Position numbers and translations under genes: made by a program. 64,000 bases of DNA from Trichomonas tenax (Eukaryota; Parabasalia; Trichomonadida; Trichomonadidae), in NCBI GenBank assembly GCA_023091735.1, contig JALKBU010000011.1, positions 62,001-126,000 of the forward strand, written 5' to 3'. Shown in pieces: positions 19,373-31,555 of the stretch. The first letter of the stretch is position 1. Each line of letters opens with the position of its first letter. The notes below the pieces were generated by a model, which saw nothing but the letters and a program-made list of their open reading frames with translations, had not been told where the DNA came from and made no database searches.

Positions 19373-22300
19373 ATGGGATCCGTGCCAAGTATTGCAAGGT
19401 ACTCTGGCTTGGAGTTCTCTGGACAGGAAAATGACAATATTTTTAGTGTGTCATTCGATGATGCTCCTCTTTCTTTGGAATTTACCAGCGATTTGTTTAA
19501 TTCTGAGCAAGCTAAACAAAAACAACGGATAAACCTGCCCGAAGACTCCATCATAGGATGCATTATGTCGGATCCTTCATTTTACACTTCACTAAATTCT
19601 CTTGAAGATGTCTGGATGAATATTTTGATTCCATTATTCAAGGGTTCTGTAGAAACAGGGTCATACTATCAAATATTACTTACAGAGTACTTCAAGTTCT
19701 TGTATGATCGATCGAAAAACACATTCAAGGACGAAGAAGTGAGAAGAACCCTATTAAACGAAGTTATCAACGGAAAACGTAGAAATTTGAATCGCCTTTT
19801 CACATCTCAGAGCTCTGATTGCATAAATATTGAAGAAAAAAACATACAACGGATAGATTCAATCAAACTAATTTCAAATCTTCTTCACGAGTACTTAAAA
19901 AACGAAACCAACATCAAAATTCAACAAAACCAAATACACAGATTGATATCAAAGAAGATTTGCGATATTTTAGAAAGCAAGCACGAAATTCCAGATCTAA
20001 ATGATGCCTTAGCATGGTCAATTTTCTCAGGTGACATTACACCAATGATTGTAACCTTACGTATATTAATGACAGACTACTTTGGAAATACAATATTAAC
20101 AAATTTCGATTTATCATTTCTGGAAGAACAGTTCAAAAATTTCGAATTACTTAATGCTGTTCCCAATATTTGCCAAGGCACAATTGAAGGCTCAAAAACT
20201 ATTACTAACCCGAAAATATCTTCAACATTAACTTCATCATCTGTTGCATGTGATGGTAACTATCTTTATATTCTCATAAAACCAACAATAATCGAACAAA
20301 TATCGTTATCGAAATCTATTTCGAATGAAGCGACTAGATATGCATCGAAAGAAATACAAATTCCTAAAAATGAAAGATTCGAAATGGGAATTGTACACTC
20401 TAACAACAGAATTATAATGCTTGGACAATACGTACATGATTACAAAGTATTAAAAACGTCACCGCTTGATGAAGAAAAAAAGATTAAAAACATCAAAATT
20501 CCACAGCCTTATTGCAGCGACGGACACTACATCTACTCAATTATAGGCTCCAAAGTACATATTCACTACTTTGACGGAAATAATTTAGAATTACTTCGAA
20601 AAGTTAAATTGGATGATTATGGACATTGCCTTAATGAAGAAATGTCGAAAAAAGTTGTTCCACCACTAAATGGAACATTTTTATTATCAAATGGCATAAC
20701 ATTATCAATTATAAAATTTAATCCAAACAAACAGGTTTTAAATAAGTTTACGTATATAATCAGACACTTCAGCTTACTCGATGGATCTCACATCATGGAT
20801 ATCGAAACAGTATTAAAAGCTCCTTTAATTTCGATGTGTGTTGATCCATGGAATTCCTGTATTTGGGGAATTACACCATCATCAAAGTTAAAAGTTAACG
20901 AAATAGTGAAAAAGACAGTTACACTCATTAAATTCGCATACAATGGTTCACATCCAACTTGGTTAACAGGATTAAAATCAGACCTTGTTGTCCAGTCAAA
21001 GCAAGCATCCGAAATCTTCCATGTGAAGTCTCCTGTATCAATGTCGATATCGATCATCAATTTTATCAGTTATTTTGTTTCTCATTTTGTCGGTTCAAAC
21101 ATGAACGTATTGATCCCAGCTACAGATGATCCGAGCTGTGCAGTAGCAAGAACGTTTGCCACAGGTGCTAAATTAACAATTAATGAGACTGTTAAAGTTA
21201 TCAAAATTTTACGCAATTTGTACAATGAGAAGAAGTTTGCCGGTCAGTGGACAAAGAAGCAATACCAAACTGCTATCTCAACGCTTCTTTATTTGTTAGA
21301 TTTTAATATTTCGAACTTACTCATCAATATTCCACCACCATTCAATGAAGAGGATGAAATAAGTACTGAAGTAACGTCAGTTTTGATCTCTTTATTATCA
21401 GATAATTCATTTTCATTATCGCAACAAATAATTTACACAATTTCTCATTGTTTCGAGCAAATTATGCGTAGCAATATCAACAATATAGACGCTTCTATGA
21501 TTCAAATCTTCAAATCTCTGAATCCACTAATTTCAGTATATTTTCTATCGCGTTTTAGCGAAACATCAGTTCTTCCTTATTGCTTCTCTCAGTCAACATG
21601 CAGGAAGTTCTTCTCTCCAATTCTCAAAAGGATGACTTCATTAAACAGTGAATTTCACAGAAATGAATTCGAAATAACAAATTGCTTCATGAAGTCGCTG
21701 ATGTATGAACTGTATGAAGCATATGAAACTAACATGGGAGCAATTCCCCAAGGAAAAATAATTCTACAAGAGAACTTCCAAACATTTTCAGGAATCATTA
21801 CAGAAGAAATGTTGATCCTTATAAATCAATTAGGATCACCCGCTCTTCCACAAGAAAGATTAAGATTTTTACCATTTAACAGAATCTTTTTGAAGTGGCT
21901 CTTGCTGCTTCATCCATTTGTGAAGTTCTCGAGAGTCTCATGCATCATTTTGTCACTTATGCAGCCATTGTATTCTTCATTCAACAAGAAATTGACTGCA
22001 TTGAATATGGTCGATCCAATCAATCAAAGCAAGAATTCATTTACTTACGTTTATTCTGTCTTCTTCGACATTTATTCGCTTTACGTTGATTTGATTACAT
22101 CTCTTGTTGACGGTGGCTCTGAGATTCAAGATATTCAGAAATACAAGTGGCTCATTAAATCCACCATCGCATCGGATCTAACTCCAGAGAAAGTTGATGC
22201 ATTAATGGCAAATTTTGGAAAGCCAGCCCAAGATGTCAGTCCTTTGTTGAAGAAAGGATTTTCTTTCAACTCGCTTCCTAAAGTTTCACAAACTGATGAC

Positions 22301-25300
22301 AAATCCGATGATTTCATTGTTATGCTCATTAGTCAAAATGATGATCCGGTAATTACCAAATTGATGGATTACATTTACTCCAAGGTTTCAGATCCATCAA
22401 ACAAACGCTTGACACCCGAAAAGAAGCAATTTGAAAGACTTATATTCGCTTCCCTTATCAAACATCTTGGATTTGCATCAATCACAAAAGATCTTTCGTT
22501 ACAACTCCAAAAAGGTGAAAAGCCAGTCATAAATCATGCCATTAGACAAGCAATCCTTCAAATATACAGAGTTAGAAGACAATTAGAAGTTACGAGACAA
22601 CAGTGGCAACGCTTGGTTGATGAGGCGGAACAAAACAAGATTCCATTCAAACCAAAGTCAATCAATGAAGATTACCCAAAATTCACAAAAGAAATGATGA
22701 AGAAATGCGTTTTCCTTCTTCATGTTCAGCCATGCGAAAGATTTATGACAGATGAAAATGACGAAGTCTTCACCCAGATGTGTAAGAATATTTCGGACTT
22801 TTTGACAACAAGCGTTTCATTGTCCGAGTATTTCCAACTTATAAGAACAACTCAAACTGTTCAGAAGAATATCATTGCAGGTATTGGTCTCATTAATGCT
22901 GAGTTTGCGGAGAAAGATAATGATATTTGTGCCTGGTATATGATTCAGAGATTTTCCACATCTAATTCTATTGTCAATTTCTTGAAGACATTGTCAACAA
23001 AAAGTTCGCAATCTCAAGGATTTAAGACTGTCATTGAAATGATGGATCACATTAGGAACTTCACTATGACAAAATCAGAACATTTCCAGAAGAACATTTT
23101 GTTAGTTTTCCTTGCAAACTTGCTTTGTTCTATTGCATCCATTGATTCAGAACAAATCTTTGACCCATTGAATGTCCTGATTAATGAGATTATAGGACAG
23201 AAAGACGAATTCTCCGAATCACAATTTTCATCATTGATTGCTTTCATTATTTCAACAGTTATAATTCTCATCGAAGCAAATCCAAATATTAAGAAGTCAG
23301 CTCAGTATCCAAAACTTTGTGCAGTTTTATCCAAATATAAAGATATAGCTTACCAAAGAAAGCCCATTGGTATGCTGTTCGAACAAATCAATGCTTTCGA
23401 GAACCAAGATCCTGAAGATATCATTAAAGATTTTGCAAAAACCGATCCGAGAGAATATGTTTCGTCTTCGCAGTTCTTATTGAGATTAATCCAAAAGTCA
23501 AACAAGAAGATAACTTTACTCACTACAATCTTTAATGAAATTGCTTTAGTTGCTTCTGGCCAGAAGAGTGTTTTTGGTGCTGGTTTTGCTGATCCAAATA
23601 CATTATTACGAATGGACTCAACAAAAGATATACATATCAGGACCACAAAGATGCAACTTGGTGGTTGCCTAATATTTATATCATTGATTAGACAACTATT
23701 ACTGAAAGGCGACAAAGAAGTTATTGAAATGATCAATGCAGTCTTGCTAACGAACCATGGTGTTCAATATGATAAGAAGTACATTGCAATGAATTCCCAA
23801 TTGATGCTTTACGCAGCTTTCGCAATTTTGAGTAACGTCATCGATGTATTCCATTTCGGAAGTTTCATCCAAAATGAGCTTTCCAACTCAATGTACTTAG
23901 TGACAGACTATGACAAAAAGACGATGCAACTTACTGTCTGGCAAACTCCAATCAATGGTGATACAAAGCAAGAGTCATTAACTCCATCGAACTCCACAAA
24001 AGTTTATCAATTATTCCAATTCCAAACATCAATGTTCCCTGATTATAAGAATTTGATTCCATATTTCAAGCAATCACTCAAACCAAACGGAAGAAGTTTT
24101 GCTGAAGGCCTCAATTATTATATCATCGCTTGCTTCAAAGAATATGCACAGATTCCTGATTTTATCTCTCAAAATATTCCAGATGCTTTTAACAACTTAT
24201 CTGCTAAGAGCTTCAATGTTCAATCCACAAGAGACTCATTTTTGAACATACTCAAGATTCATTTGGTGAATAGCGAGGGAGGATTTGCTTGCACAAAACC
24301 TTCTGTAATGAAATTCTATCCTGTTTCACCTTTCTTCTGCAATTCACACATGGTTGAAGAATCGGATTCACACAAATTAACATGTAATTGTGACTTTGCA
24401 TCTTACGTTACGCCACCTCTAACAAATGGAATAGTCATATTAAAGGTCAAAAGCATTGATGTTAAAAACGGAGAAATCGGACTTCTTGTTCCAGGATACA
24501 AAATTGGTGTAATAAAGAGCATTCACTTCTCAATCAACAAAGGATTCATAACAGTTAACGATGGTAAGAACACATATGAAGTTCTCAACGATCAAATATT
24601 AATAGCATTTAACTCACACAAACGAAGCGTGACAATTCAATATGATGGCTCATCAACAATTGTTGACATGTCAAATGATTCAATCCCAATTTTCTATTGC
24701 AGCATTTATGAAGCTGGAAGCATTCACTACACACTTGATAATAGCACTAGCTTCAATAAAACCGATGACCAAGATATGTTTAATTATTCGACACTTTCTT
24801 ACGAACCTGTTTCCTTGTGTAATAAGGATGCAATTCTCCCATTGAGTAACAAGTGTGTATTTTCGAGGAAGAAGCCAAAATTGGTAAACAATAATTTCAA
24901 GGGTTTAGAGAATATTCCAAACACAATTCGAATCGATAGCGATTATAGACCTGATCTCACACATTATTACATTCAATCCGCAAGAATGCAATCATCACTC
25001 GTTCCAACCGTTGACACTCAGAAGAAGGAAATGATTGTATATGATGCCAAAATGTTACAGCTTGCTTCTACTTCATCGCTTTGCTCGACTTCATCATTAT
25101 TTGTCGGAGCAGTTAAACTGCCCAGAGTTGAATTTTCGCAGAATACAAGCATCAGTAGTTTTGCAGTTCAGTTCGGTAATATCAAGCACTTATTATTCAA
25201 TAAGTATTTCCAGATAAACCCAAGAACCAAAGAGCAAAGGATAGTTAACGAAATAACTGGAGAAGTCATTGAAATTTCCTCTGATATCTATAGTCCATCT

Positions 25301-28273
25301 AATTCTCTTCCTTTAATTAATCCCAACAATTATGTAATAATGCCTTCAGTTCTTGCTAATTATTTCGAAACGGCTTTGATTGATGATTTTAGATCCAATA
25401 TTTACACCGAATGTTACATTGCACAGTTGCTGAACTGCGGAAATAAATTCGTTGAAGTTAACAAATCCTTCCATATTGAAAAAGAAGAAGAATATATTAC
25501 GATGATGATTCACTTCTTGACTATTTCTGAGCCATTGACTTCAGATATTGTTGATTTCAATTTGAATCTTTTATCAAAGCAAACAGTCGTTTCATCAGCT
25601 ACTGATCAATATACATATGCAGCAAGATCTGTATATAACTATTATACCAGTACAAATCAGTTAGAAAAATTGATTGATCAAATGCTGAAACTATTCGAAG
25701 AAATGGTACACTCACAAAATTGGCATTATGTATTGGATGGTCATCCAGATGTTTTATTCTTGAAAGGTGAGCATGGTCCAGTTACAATTCCACCAAATTT
25801 CAACAATATCAATAATTGGATCGGAATTGTAACCACAGGTGAAGCTAGAATCAATAGAGATACTATCAGAGATGGAGACTATACTATGATATCAGATGAA
25901 ACGATCGCAGTTTCTTGGATTTCGAATGTTTCGACACTTTTGCTTATCCCATTCAATGACACAAAAACATTTTTGGGAACTTTCATCGAATTAGCTGTTT
26001 TGTTCAAGTATTTAGTATTGCTGCTCTCAGAGAATGTCAAAATTGCACAAAATATAAGAAAATCAGTTTATGCACTTGTTTTGGATTGTTTCATGTTCAA
26101 ATCACCATTCTTCTGCAGGAATGCATCCAGGGTTTTGAACTTCCTTCAGTTTCGCATCAGATCTATATGCTCTGATATCTGCGATGACTTCCTTGCAAAG
26201 CTCAATATTTTCGCATCATACTACAATTACTCGGCTAAATCACTTCCCGATTGCATGGGAAAGTTCATCGACGATCATCAATCATTATGGGATGAAAGAG
26301 TTCTTATTCCATTACGTGCCGCGTTTCCAGAGTTCTTAACAGAGTCAGATAAACTCTCAATGGCCAAGGAGCATATCATTCCAAGCTTCAAGCTTCCTTC
26401 TAATATGCTCATCGGCAAACCAAACAAACTCGCCAGCCATGTTCGACGTCTTCTTCAACCACGCACTGATATGATTGCATATCCATTCCATATATTGATC
26501 ACCAGCTGGGTTGAAGTCAACCGAATGTATCCACGTTACACCATTAAAACACTGAGCGATTCAACAATTCTATTGACTTTCATACATTTTGTACCAAAAT
26601 CATTCAAGATCTTATTCCACAGTGAAAATAAGAACATCAAGGAGGTTATGATACTAAATGATAATGATCGGAATGTCGAGAGATACCCAGTTACAGAAGT
26701 TTTAACACATGGTAACAAATCCCTCATCTTAAAGGCAATAAACTGGGCATGGCATATGATTGATTTCACACTCGAAACAACGAAATATTCAGATACGGCC
26801 GATTCATTTATTGAGAAGAATCGTGACCATTTTGTCACCGATATGATCAAATTTGCTCTTCATTTCGACAAGTACGTTGATAATCAAATTTTGAGTGTTC
26901 TCCCAGCAGTAATATACCAGAAGTCCAGTATCAATTTGAATGATATTGTTCCATCGCTTTTCATGAAGACACGAATTTCTGAGGAAATAGCACTAATTAT
27001 ATTACGTGCACGTGTTTTGAACATTGTTAATTGGCTTGTTTTCAACCAAAAAATCGATTTAGCTCAGCAAGATTCCTCTGATTACTTAATCGATTTCGTA
27101 TCCATTCCTCTTAAGATGATCAAATTCCGTAGATTGATTGATTCCAAGTCAAATGGAAAATATGCTAGTTTTTCTGTTGACAGGAAGCATTCATTTGAGC
27201 TCAGAGAGAATCTATCACAAAATTTCGAAACATCAATTATTGCTCAACTCACAAAGATTGGCATAACAGAGCTCAGATGCAAAGATCGTCCATGGCGTGT
27301 CAAATTCGTCGGCGAAGATGCAATTGATGCTGGTGGTCCAACAAATGAGTTATTTGGCGAAGCTGCAACTGATTTCTGTTGCCCACAATGTGGACTTGTT
27401 ATACAGACACCAAATGGAAGAAACGGAATCGGCCAGTATCGTGAAGCTGTCATTCCATTCCCGAATCCAAAGGTCAAGAACGCAAATAATAAGTATTTTA
27501 CTGCAGGTGCTTTAATTGCTATGTGTGTAAGAACATCTCTGGTTCAAGACTTTAACTTACCACCACTCGTGTGGGAATACTTGACTCGAAAGAAATTTGA
27601 TATCAAGCTTCTTTATGACATTGATCAGAACTTCAAGGTTCTTATGGATTCTCTCAGCGAAGCTGCGAAACAAACACTTGATCAATTCACATTCTCACGT
27701 CAATTCAATCTCAAATTTGTAATCAATAACATCGCTGGCCAGGAGTGTCCACTTGTTCCAAATGGTCGTAACATTCCTGTTACTGCAGATAATGTCCTTA
27801 AGTTTATCGTTCATGCCAAAGAATTCCGTATCAATGAACTCACTGCCATTTTGGAGCATATGCGCAAAGGTCTTTGGAGCAACTTTAATTTCAATGCTCC
27901 ATCATTTTTGGATTCATTTACACTTCAATACGCTTCTTGTGGTGAGAGTGAAATTTCCGCCCAAAAGTTCAAGACCATTATTAGTTTCTCCGGAGTCAGT
28001 GATACTTATCGCCGATGGCTGCTTAACTCGATTTCACGTTACAATTTAGAAGAAAGAATGGCATTGTTTAAGTTTATTACAGGAAGAAGCAGACTTCCTA
28101 TTGATCATAGTTCTTTCTCTATTACTGTTGACTCATATATGGGCAGAGATCTTATGCCATCTGCATCGACTTGTTTCAATCAGCTTCACCTTCCACAGTA
28201 TTCATCAGAAGAAAAGCTTTATAGTATGGTTAAGGTTGCAGCTTTGTATGCAGGCACAATGGAAAACAACTAA
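19373..28273 (+). CDS. Giant HECT-domain E3 ubiquitin ligase (HECTD4-like)
   Basis: 2966 residues in one frame. The last ~400 are a HECT domain: ELRCKDRPWRVKFVGEDAID, AGGPTNELFGEA, a long N-lobe, and the C-lobe with TCFNQLHLPQYSS, where C2934 is the thioester cysteine. HECT ligases accept ubiquitin from E2 on that cysteine and pass it to substrates. N-terminal parts include a propeller-like region ~285-500 (VACDGNYLYILIKP, YCSDGHYIYSIIGSKVHIHYF), similar in style to the N-terminal region of HECTD4/PHR-type giants, and a possible SPRY-like beta stretch near 1690-1760. Much of the rest is helical repeat. MGSVPS at the start fits N-myristoylation. Substrates are unknown, and the HECTD4 comparison is tentative. 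Confidence 0.92.
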   Translation: MGSVPSIARYSGLEFSGQENDNIFSVSFDDAPLSLEFTSDLFNSEQAKQKQRINLPEDSIIGCIMSDPSFYTSLNSLEDVWMNILIPLFKGSVETGSYYQILLTEYFKFLYDRSKNTFKDEEVRRTLLNEVINGKRRNLNRLFTSQSSDCINIEEKNIQRIDSIKLISNLLHEYLKNETNIKIQQNQIHRLISKKICDILESKHEIPDLNDALAWSIFSGDITPMIVTLRILMTDYFGNTILTNFDLSFLEEQFKNFELLNAVPNICQGTIEGSKTITNPKISSTLTSSSVACDGNYLYILIKPTIIEQISLSKSISNEATRYASKEIQIPKNERFEMGIVHSNNRIIMLGQYVHDYKVLKTSPLDEEKKIKNIKIPQPYCSDGHYIYSIIGSKVHIHYFDGNNLELLRKVKLDDYGHCLNEEMSKKVVPPLNGTFLLSNGITLSIIKFNPNKQVLNKFTYIIRHFSLLDGSHIMDIETVLKAPLISMCVDPWNSCIWGITPSSKLKVNEIVKKTVTLIKFAYNGSHPTWLTGLKSDLVVQSKQASEIFHVKSPVSMSISIINFISYFVSHFVGSNMNVLIPATDDPSCAVARTFATGAKLTINETVKVIKILRNLYNEKKFAGQWTKKQYQTAISTLLYLLDFNISNLLINIPPPFNEEDEISTEVTSVLISLLSDNSFSLSQQIIYTISHCFEQIMRSNINNIDASMIQIFKSLNPLISVYFLSRFSETSVLPYCFSQSTCRKFFSPILKRMTSLNSEFHRNEFEITNCFMKSLMYELYEAYETNMGAIPQGKIILQENFQTFSGIITEEMLILINQLGSPALPQERLRFLPFNRIFLKWLLLLHPFVKFSRVSCIILSLMQPLYSSFNKKLTALNMVDPINQSKNSFTYVYSVFFDIYSLYVDLITSLVDGGSEIQDIQKYKWLIKSTIASDLTPEKVDALMANFGKPAQDVSPLLKKGFSFNSLPKVSQTDDKSDDFIVMLISQNDDPVITKLMDYIYSKVSDPSNKRLTPEKKQFERLIFASLIKHLGFASITKDLSLQLQKGEKPVINHAIRQAILQIYRVRRQLEVTRQQWQRLVDEAEQNKIPFKPKSINEDYPKFTKEMMKKCVFLLHVQPCERFMTDENDEVFTQMCKNISDFLTTSVSLSEYFQLIRTTQTVQKNIIAGIGLINAEFAEKDNDICAWYMIQRFSTSNSIVNFLKTLSTKSSQSQGFKTVIEMMDHIRNFTMTKSEHFQKNILLVFLANLLCSIASIDSEQIFDPLNVLINEIIGQKDEFSESQFSSLIAFIISTVIILIEANPNIKKSAQYPKLCAVLSKYKDIAYQRKPIGMLFEQINAFENQDPEDIIKDFAKTDPREYVSSSQFLLRLIQKSNKKITLLTTIFNEIALVASGQKSVFGAGFADPNTLLRMDSTKDIHIRTTKMQLGGCLIFISLIRQLLLKGDKEVIEMINAVLLTNHGVQYDKKYIAMNSQLMLYAAFAILSNVIDVFHFGSFIQNELSNSMYLVTDYDKKTMQLTVWQTPINGDTKQESLTPSNSTKVYQLFQFQTSMFPDYKNLIPYFKQSLKPNGRSFAEGLNYYIIACFKEYAQIPDFISQNIPDAFNNLSAKSFNVQSTRDSFLNILKIHLVNSEGGFACTKPSVMKFYPVSPFFCNSHMVEESDSHKLTCNCDFASYVTPPLTNGIVILKVKSIDVKNGEIGLLVPGYKIGVIKSIHFSINKGFITVNDGKNTYEVLNDQILIAFNSHKRSVTIQYDGSSTIVDMSNDSIPIFYCSIYEAGSIHYTLDNSTSFNKTDDQDMFNYSTLSYEPVSLCNKDAILPLSNKCVFSRKKPKLVNNNFKGLENIPNTIRIDSDYRPDLTHYYIQSARMQSSLVPTVDTQKKEMIVYDAKMLQLASTSSLCSTSSLFVGAVKLPRVEFSQNTSISSFAVQFGNIKHLLFNKYFQINPRTKEQRIVNEITGEVIEISSDIYSPSNSLPLINPNNYVIMPSVLANYFETALIDDFRSNIYTECYIAQLLNCGNKFVEVNKSFHIEKEEEYITMMIHFLTISEPLTSDIVDFNLNLLSKQTVVSSATDQYTYAARSVYNYYTSTNQLEKLIDQMLKLFEEMVHSQNWHYVLDGHPDVLFLKGEHGPVTIPPNFNNINNWIGIVTTGEARINRDTIRDGDYTMISDETIAVSWISNVSTLLLIPFNDTKTFLGTFIELAVLFKYLVLLLSENVKIAQNIRKSVYALVLDCFMFKSPFFCRNASRVLNFLQFRIRSICSDICDDFLAKLNIFASYYNYSAKSLPDCMGKFIDDHQSLWDERVLIPLRAAFPEFLTESDKLSMAKEHIIPSFKLPSNMLIGKPNKLASHVRRLLQPRTDMIAYPFHILITSWVEVNRMYPRYTIKTLSDSTILLTFIHFVPKSFKILFHSENKNIKEVMILNDNDRNVERYPVTEVLTHGNKSLILKAINWAWHMIDFTLETTKYSDTADSFIEKNRDHFVTDMIKFALHFDKYVDNQILSVLPAVIYQKSSINLNDIVPSLFMKTRISEEIALIILRARVLNIVNWLVFNQKIDLAQQDSSDYLIDFVSIPLKMIKFRRLIDSKSNGKYASFSVDRKHSFELRENLSQNFETSIIAQLTKIGITELRCKDRPWRVKFVGEDAIDAGGPTNELFGEAATDFCCPQCGLVIQTPNGRNGIGQYREAVIPFPNPKVKNANNKYFTAGALIAMCVRTSLVQDFNLPPLVWEYLTRKKFDIKLLYDIDQNFKVLMDSLSEAAKQTLDQFTFSRQFNLKFVINNIAGQECPLVPNGRNIPVTADNVLKFIVHAKEFRINELTAILEHMRKGLWSNFNFNAPSFLDSFTLQYASCGESEISAQKFKTIISFSGVSDTYRRWLLNSISRYNLEERMALFKFITGRSRLPIDHSSFSITVDSYMGRDLMPSASTCFNQLHLPQYSSEEKLYSMVKVAALYAGTMENN

Positions 28274-28512
28274 TATTACTTTTTATTTTATATATTTATA
28301 AACGCGTGTTTTTATTTTTCTTTACATTAGTTGTATTTCAAATTCATTTTCTACATTATTTATGTACTTTTCTGTATGTTTTTGCATTAATTTTTAGTAG
28401 TTCAATGTAGTTTAACTTTCCATATATCATCGGTAAATTCTAAAGTTTTGTCACAAATGTTATTTTTATAATTAATGTTTACGAAAAAAATGAAATCTAA
28501 AGTTATTGCTTA

Positions 28513-31360
28513 TTAGAGGGTGATCTCTTTCTTTTCGTCATCTTCAACTTTTTTATCATCCGAATATTGATCAATTTCGATATCACTGGATTCTTGGACG
28601 ATGTCACTTTCTAAATTATCTAAAATATCAGTTGTTTGTCTTTGCTTGAGTTCGACATGGCTTTCGCTTTCTGGATCTTCTTGTTCATCATCCGAATCAA
28701 TCGGTCGACTTGTAGAATTTCCACCTGTTGTAGTCCTCATGTCATTAATGTAGCTATCAGGAATAGCATGTGAAAGTTTCATGATGAATATGACAGCAAT
28801 AACACCGATTGTGTGGAATTCTGATATTGATCCGATAGCCTCAAGTTGTAAATGGTCAATGAATGATGATTCTCCAATTTCTTCGAGATGAGACATATCT
28901 CCGATCTTCTCTAAATTAACCGCATCAGGGAATGTATCCTTTGTTATTGCCACCAATCCAAGAGATCCGATAATTTTGATGTTCTCGCATCCAACGAATG
29001 CACTTTCTCCGATTGTGGATAGATTTGGTAAATCTGTAATATTCTCCAAATTGCGGCAATTTTCGAATGCATTGTTTCCGATAGATTCAGCATTATGTAA
29101 GTTAGATATTGATAGAAGTCCTGTACATTCGGAGAATGAAAAATCACCAATAGTTTTCAGTTGTTTCAATAAACTGATTGTTATGCTTTGGCAGTTATAA
29201 AATGAATAGTCACTAATATTGACAACACTAGAAATCTCAGGAAGAGCTGAGAGTTTGGTGCAGTTAGAGAATGCTGAAACCAAAATATTATTAAGTTTCG
29301 GCATTCCACCAACATGTGTTAAGTTCACGCAGTTCATGAATGATCGTTCGTCTATGGTGATCACATTTGGAAGTTCACCAACACTCTCAAGACCGCCATA
29401 GTTATAGAATAGTTCATCTGGAATCGATTCAATATATGGCATGTCTCCGATTGATACTAATTGAGAAGCATTTGAAAATGTATTTTGTGAAATTGATGTC
29501 AGACCTAAAGATCCTATTGTTATGATATTTGTACAATTTAAGAATGTACTATCATTCAATAATAACATGTTTCCTAATACTGATAGGCTTGTGTAATCAA
29601 CAAATGCTTCATTTCCCATCGATGTTACATCACTGATATAAACTTCTTCAAGTGAACTGCATCCTCTGAATGCACTTTCACCTATCACTTGAACTTTAGG
29701 AATGTTTAGAGATTTTCAGCTCGTGCATCCTTCAAAAGAGTTTCTATAAATATATGTTTTAACAATTGTACTCATATTCAATGTTAATAATCCAGTGCAT
29801 GAATGGAATGCGAATGAACTAATTATGATATTGTTGTTCGATTCAATTTCATTTTCATTCTCAAAACATAAATAACTTAAACTAGTGCATGATTCAAATG
29901 CATGCTCACCAATGAAACATGGTTGACATGTGATCGAATTAGTTTGTGCACAATTTCCAATTGCATAATCTCCAATAAATTGGAATGATTTAAATATTGC
30001 TTTGAATTCCAAATTTGTATTATTAAAGAATGAATATTCTCCAATTTTTATGAGAATATTAAATGTAATTAACTCTATTTCAGGCCTATGAATTTTAAGA
30101 GAAATCATTTCTGGCATGGAATAGAGTTTTTGAAGGCCTTTACAATTCTGGAATGCATAGGGTCCAATTTCTTGAATACTGGGATCTCAACTTGCTGTAA
30201 AGCTACGCAATCTTCAAATGCATGTGATTCAATTGTTTTAACATAGGCGAATAGAAAAGAAGTGAGAGATTTACATCCCGAAAAAGCATATCCTCCAATA
30301 ACATAATGGACCGAATCTGTCGATTTCTTAAAAGTTAAAACTAATCCCATCAATGCTGAACAGTTGAAAAATGAATATGGTTTAATTTCTGTAACAGGAA
30401 ATCCAGATTGGAAAGAATTCATTGATTGATTGGCAATTGGCAAATGCCGAAATTCCAATTGAAAGAATAATGGATTGTAATGGAATAATAGTTGGATCTG
30501 CAAATTCTTGATTAGAAGTACCAATGTAAACAGAATCCAGACTCAAGCATCCATCAAAGGCATTATTACCAATTGTGTTAGTTTAGCTTTGGAATTTTGT
30601 AATTGATGAGCAATATGCGAAAGAATAATCACCAAGATATGTTAAGTTATTAAATTTCATTTTCATGTCAAGATTTGAGCAATTATAAAATGCATAATCA
30701 CCGATACTTGACATATTGTTGAATGCTAAAGTTTCGGTTTTTGGAACAAAATCTCCAACATCACTATCAAAAGTGATATCTTCATTGTTGGCATAGAAAA
30801 ATATCAAATTATTGCAGTTTTGAAATGCATGCGCTCCAATTTCTAGTAAATTTGTGACCTGAATTTTACTATTTTTCACATCCTTCAAAAGCATGAGCCT
30901 CAATTATCCAACAAAATTCATCAAATGGAATTCTTTGTAGATTTAAACCTCCATAAAACGCATATTCTCCTATTGACAATAATTCGGTACTTTCGCGAAA
31001 ATTTAACTTTGACAAACTTGTGCAGTTACAAAATGCAAATGAATTGATCGATGTCAAAGAACCATACAAAGAAATGGCAGCTAATTTAGAACAGTTCGAA
31101 AAAGAATAATTTCCAATAGTTTTGACGTTAGGACAATAAGTCAAATCAAGAGATTTGATAAGACTGTTTTGAATGGCATTATCTCCAATACCAATCAAGC
31201 TGCTATCCTGTGGTGCATATCTGCATTCGGTTTCTGTATTGATTCTTGTAATGTATCCATTTTCTATTGTCACATCACAGATGACGAGGCTTACACCACC
31301 TTTATCATCTTGGGTGTGAAGGAAAAGATTAAAATCTGATGTTAATAAATTATCAATAAT
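28513..31360 (-). pseudogene. BspA-like leucine-rich repeat surface protein gene, broken
   Basis: Reading down the minus strand, successive frames encode LRR_5/BspA repeats of the form IGDYAFxNCSxLxxI, typical of the large trichomonad surface family involved in host-cell or matrix contact. The copy is interrupted: register changes near 30880, 30580, 30430 (a CAAT duplication) and 30110, and an in-frame TGA at 29716-29718. The final 391-codon segment (to 28513) is open and ends in a hydrophobic stretch (IGVIAVIFIMKL) plus an acidic cytoplasmic-type tail, as in membrane-anchored members. At the 5' end, the frame QDDKGGVSLVICDVTIENGY runs back to a stop near 31360 with no ATG or signal peptide. 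Five independent breaks make a pseudogene far likelier than sequencing error. Confidence 0.85.
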
Positions 31361-31555
31361 AAATATTAATATTTAGAGAAAACATTTTAAAAATTGAGAT
31401 ATAAATTAGTGTCTGACACCAAATTTTTTAATTCAAAAATTGAACAACTATGTTTGGAATTTTGATATATTTCCAAATCAGTGTAAATCTATAAAAAATT
31501 TGAAAAATTTGTTCAAATTAGTATACAAACAAAGTAAAATACATTTTATGGATTA

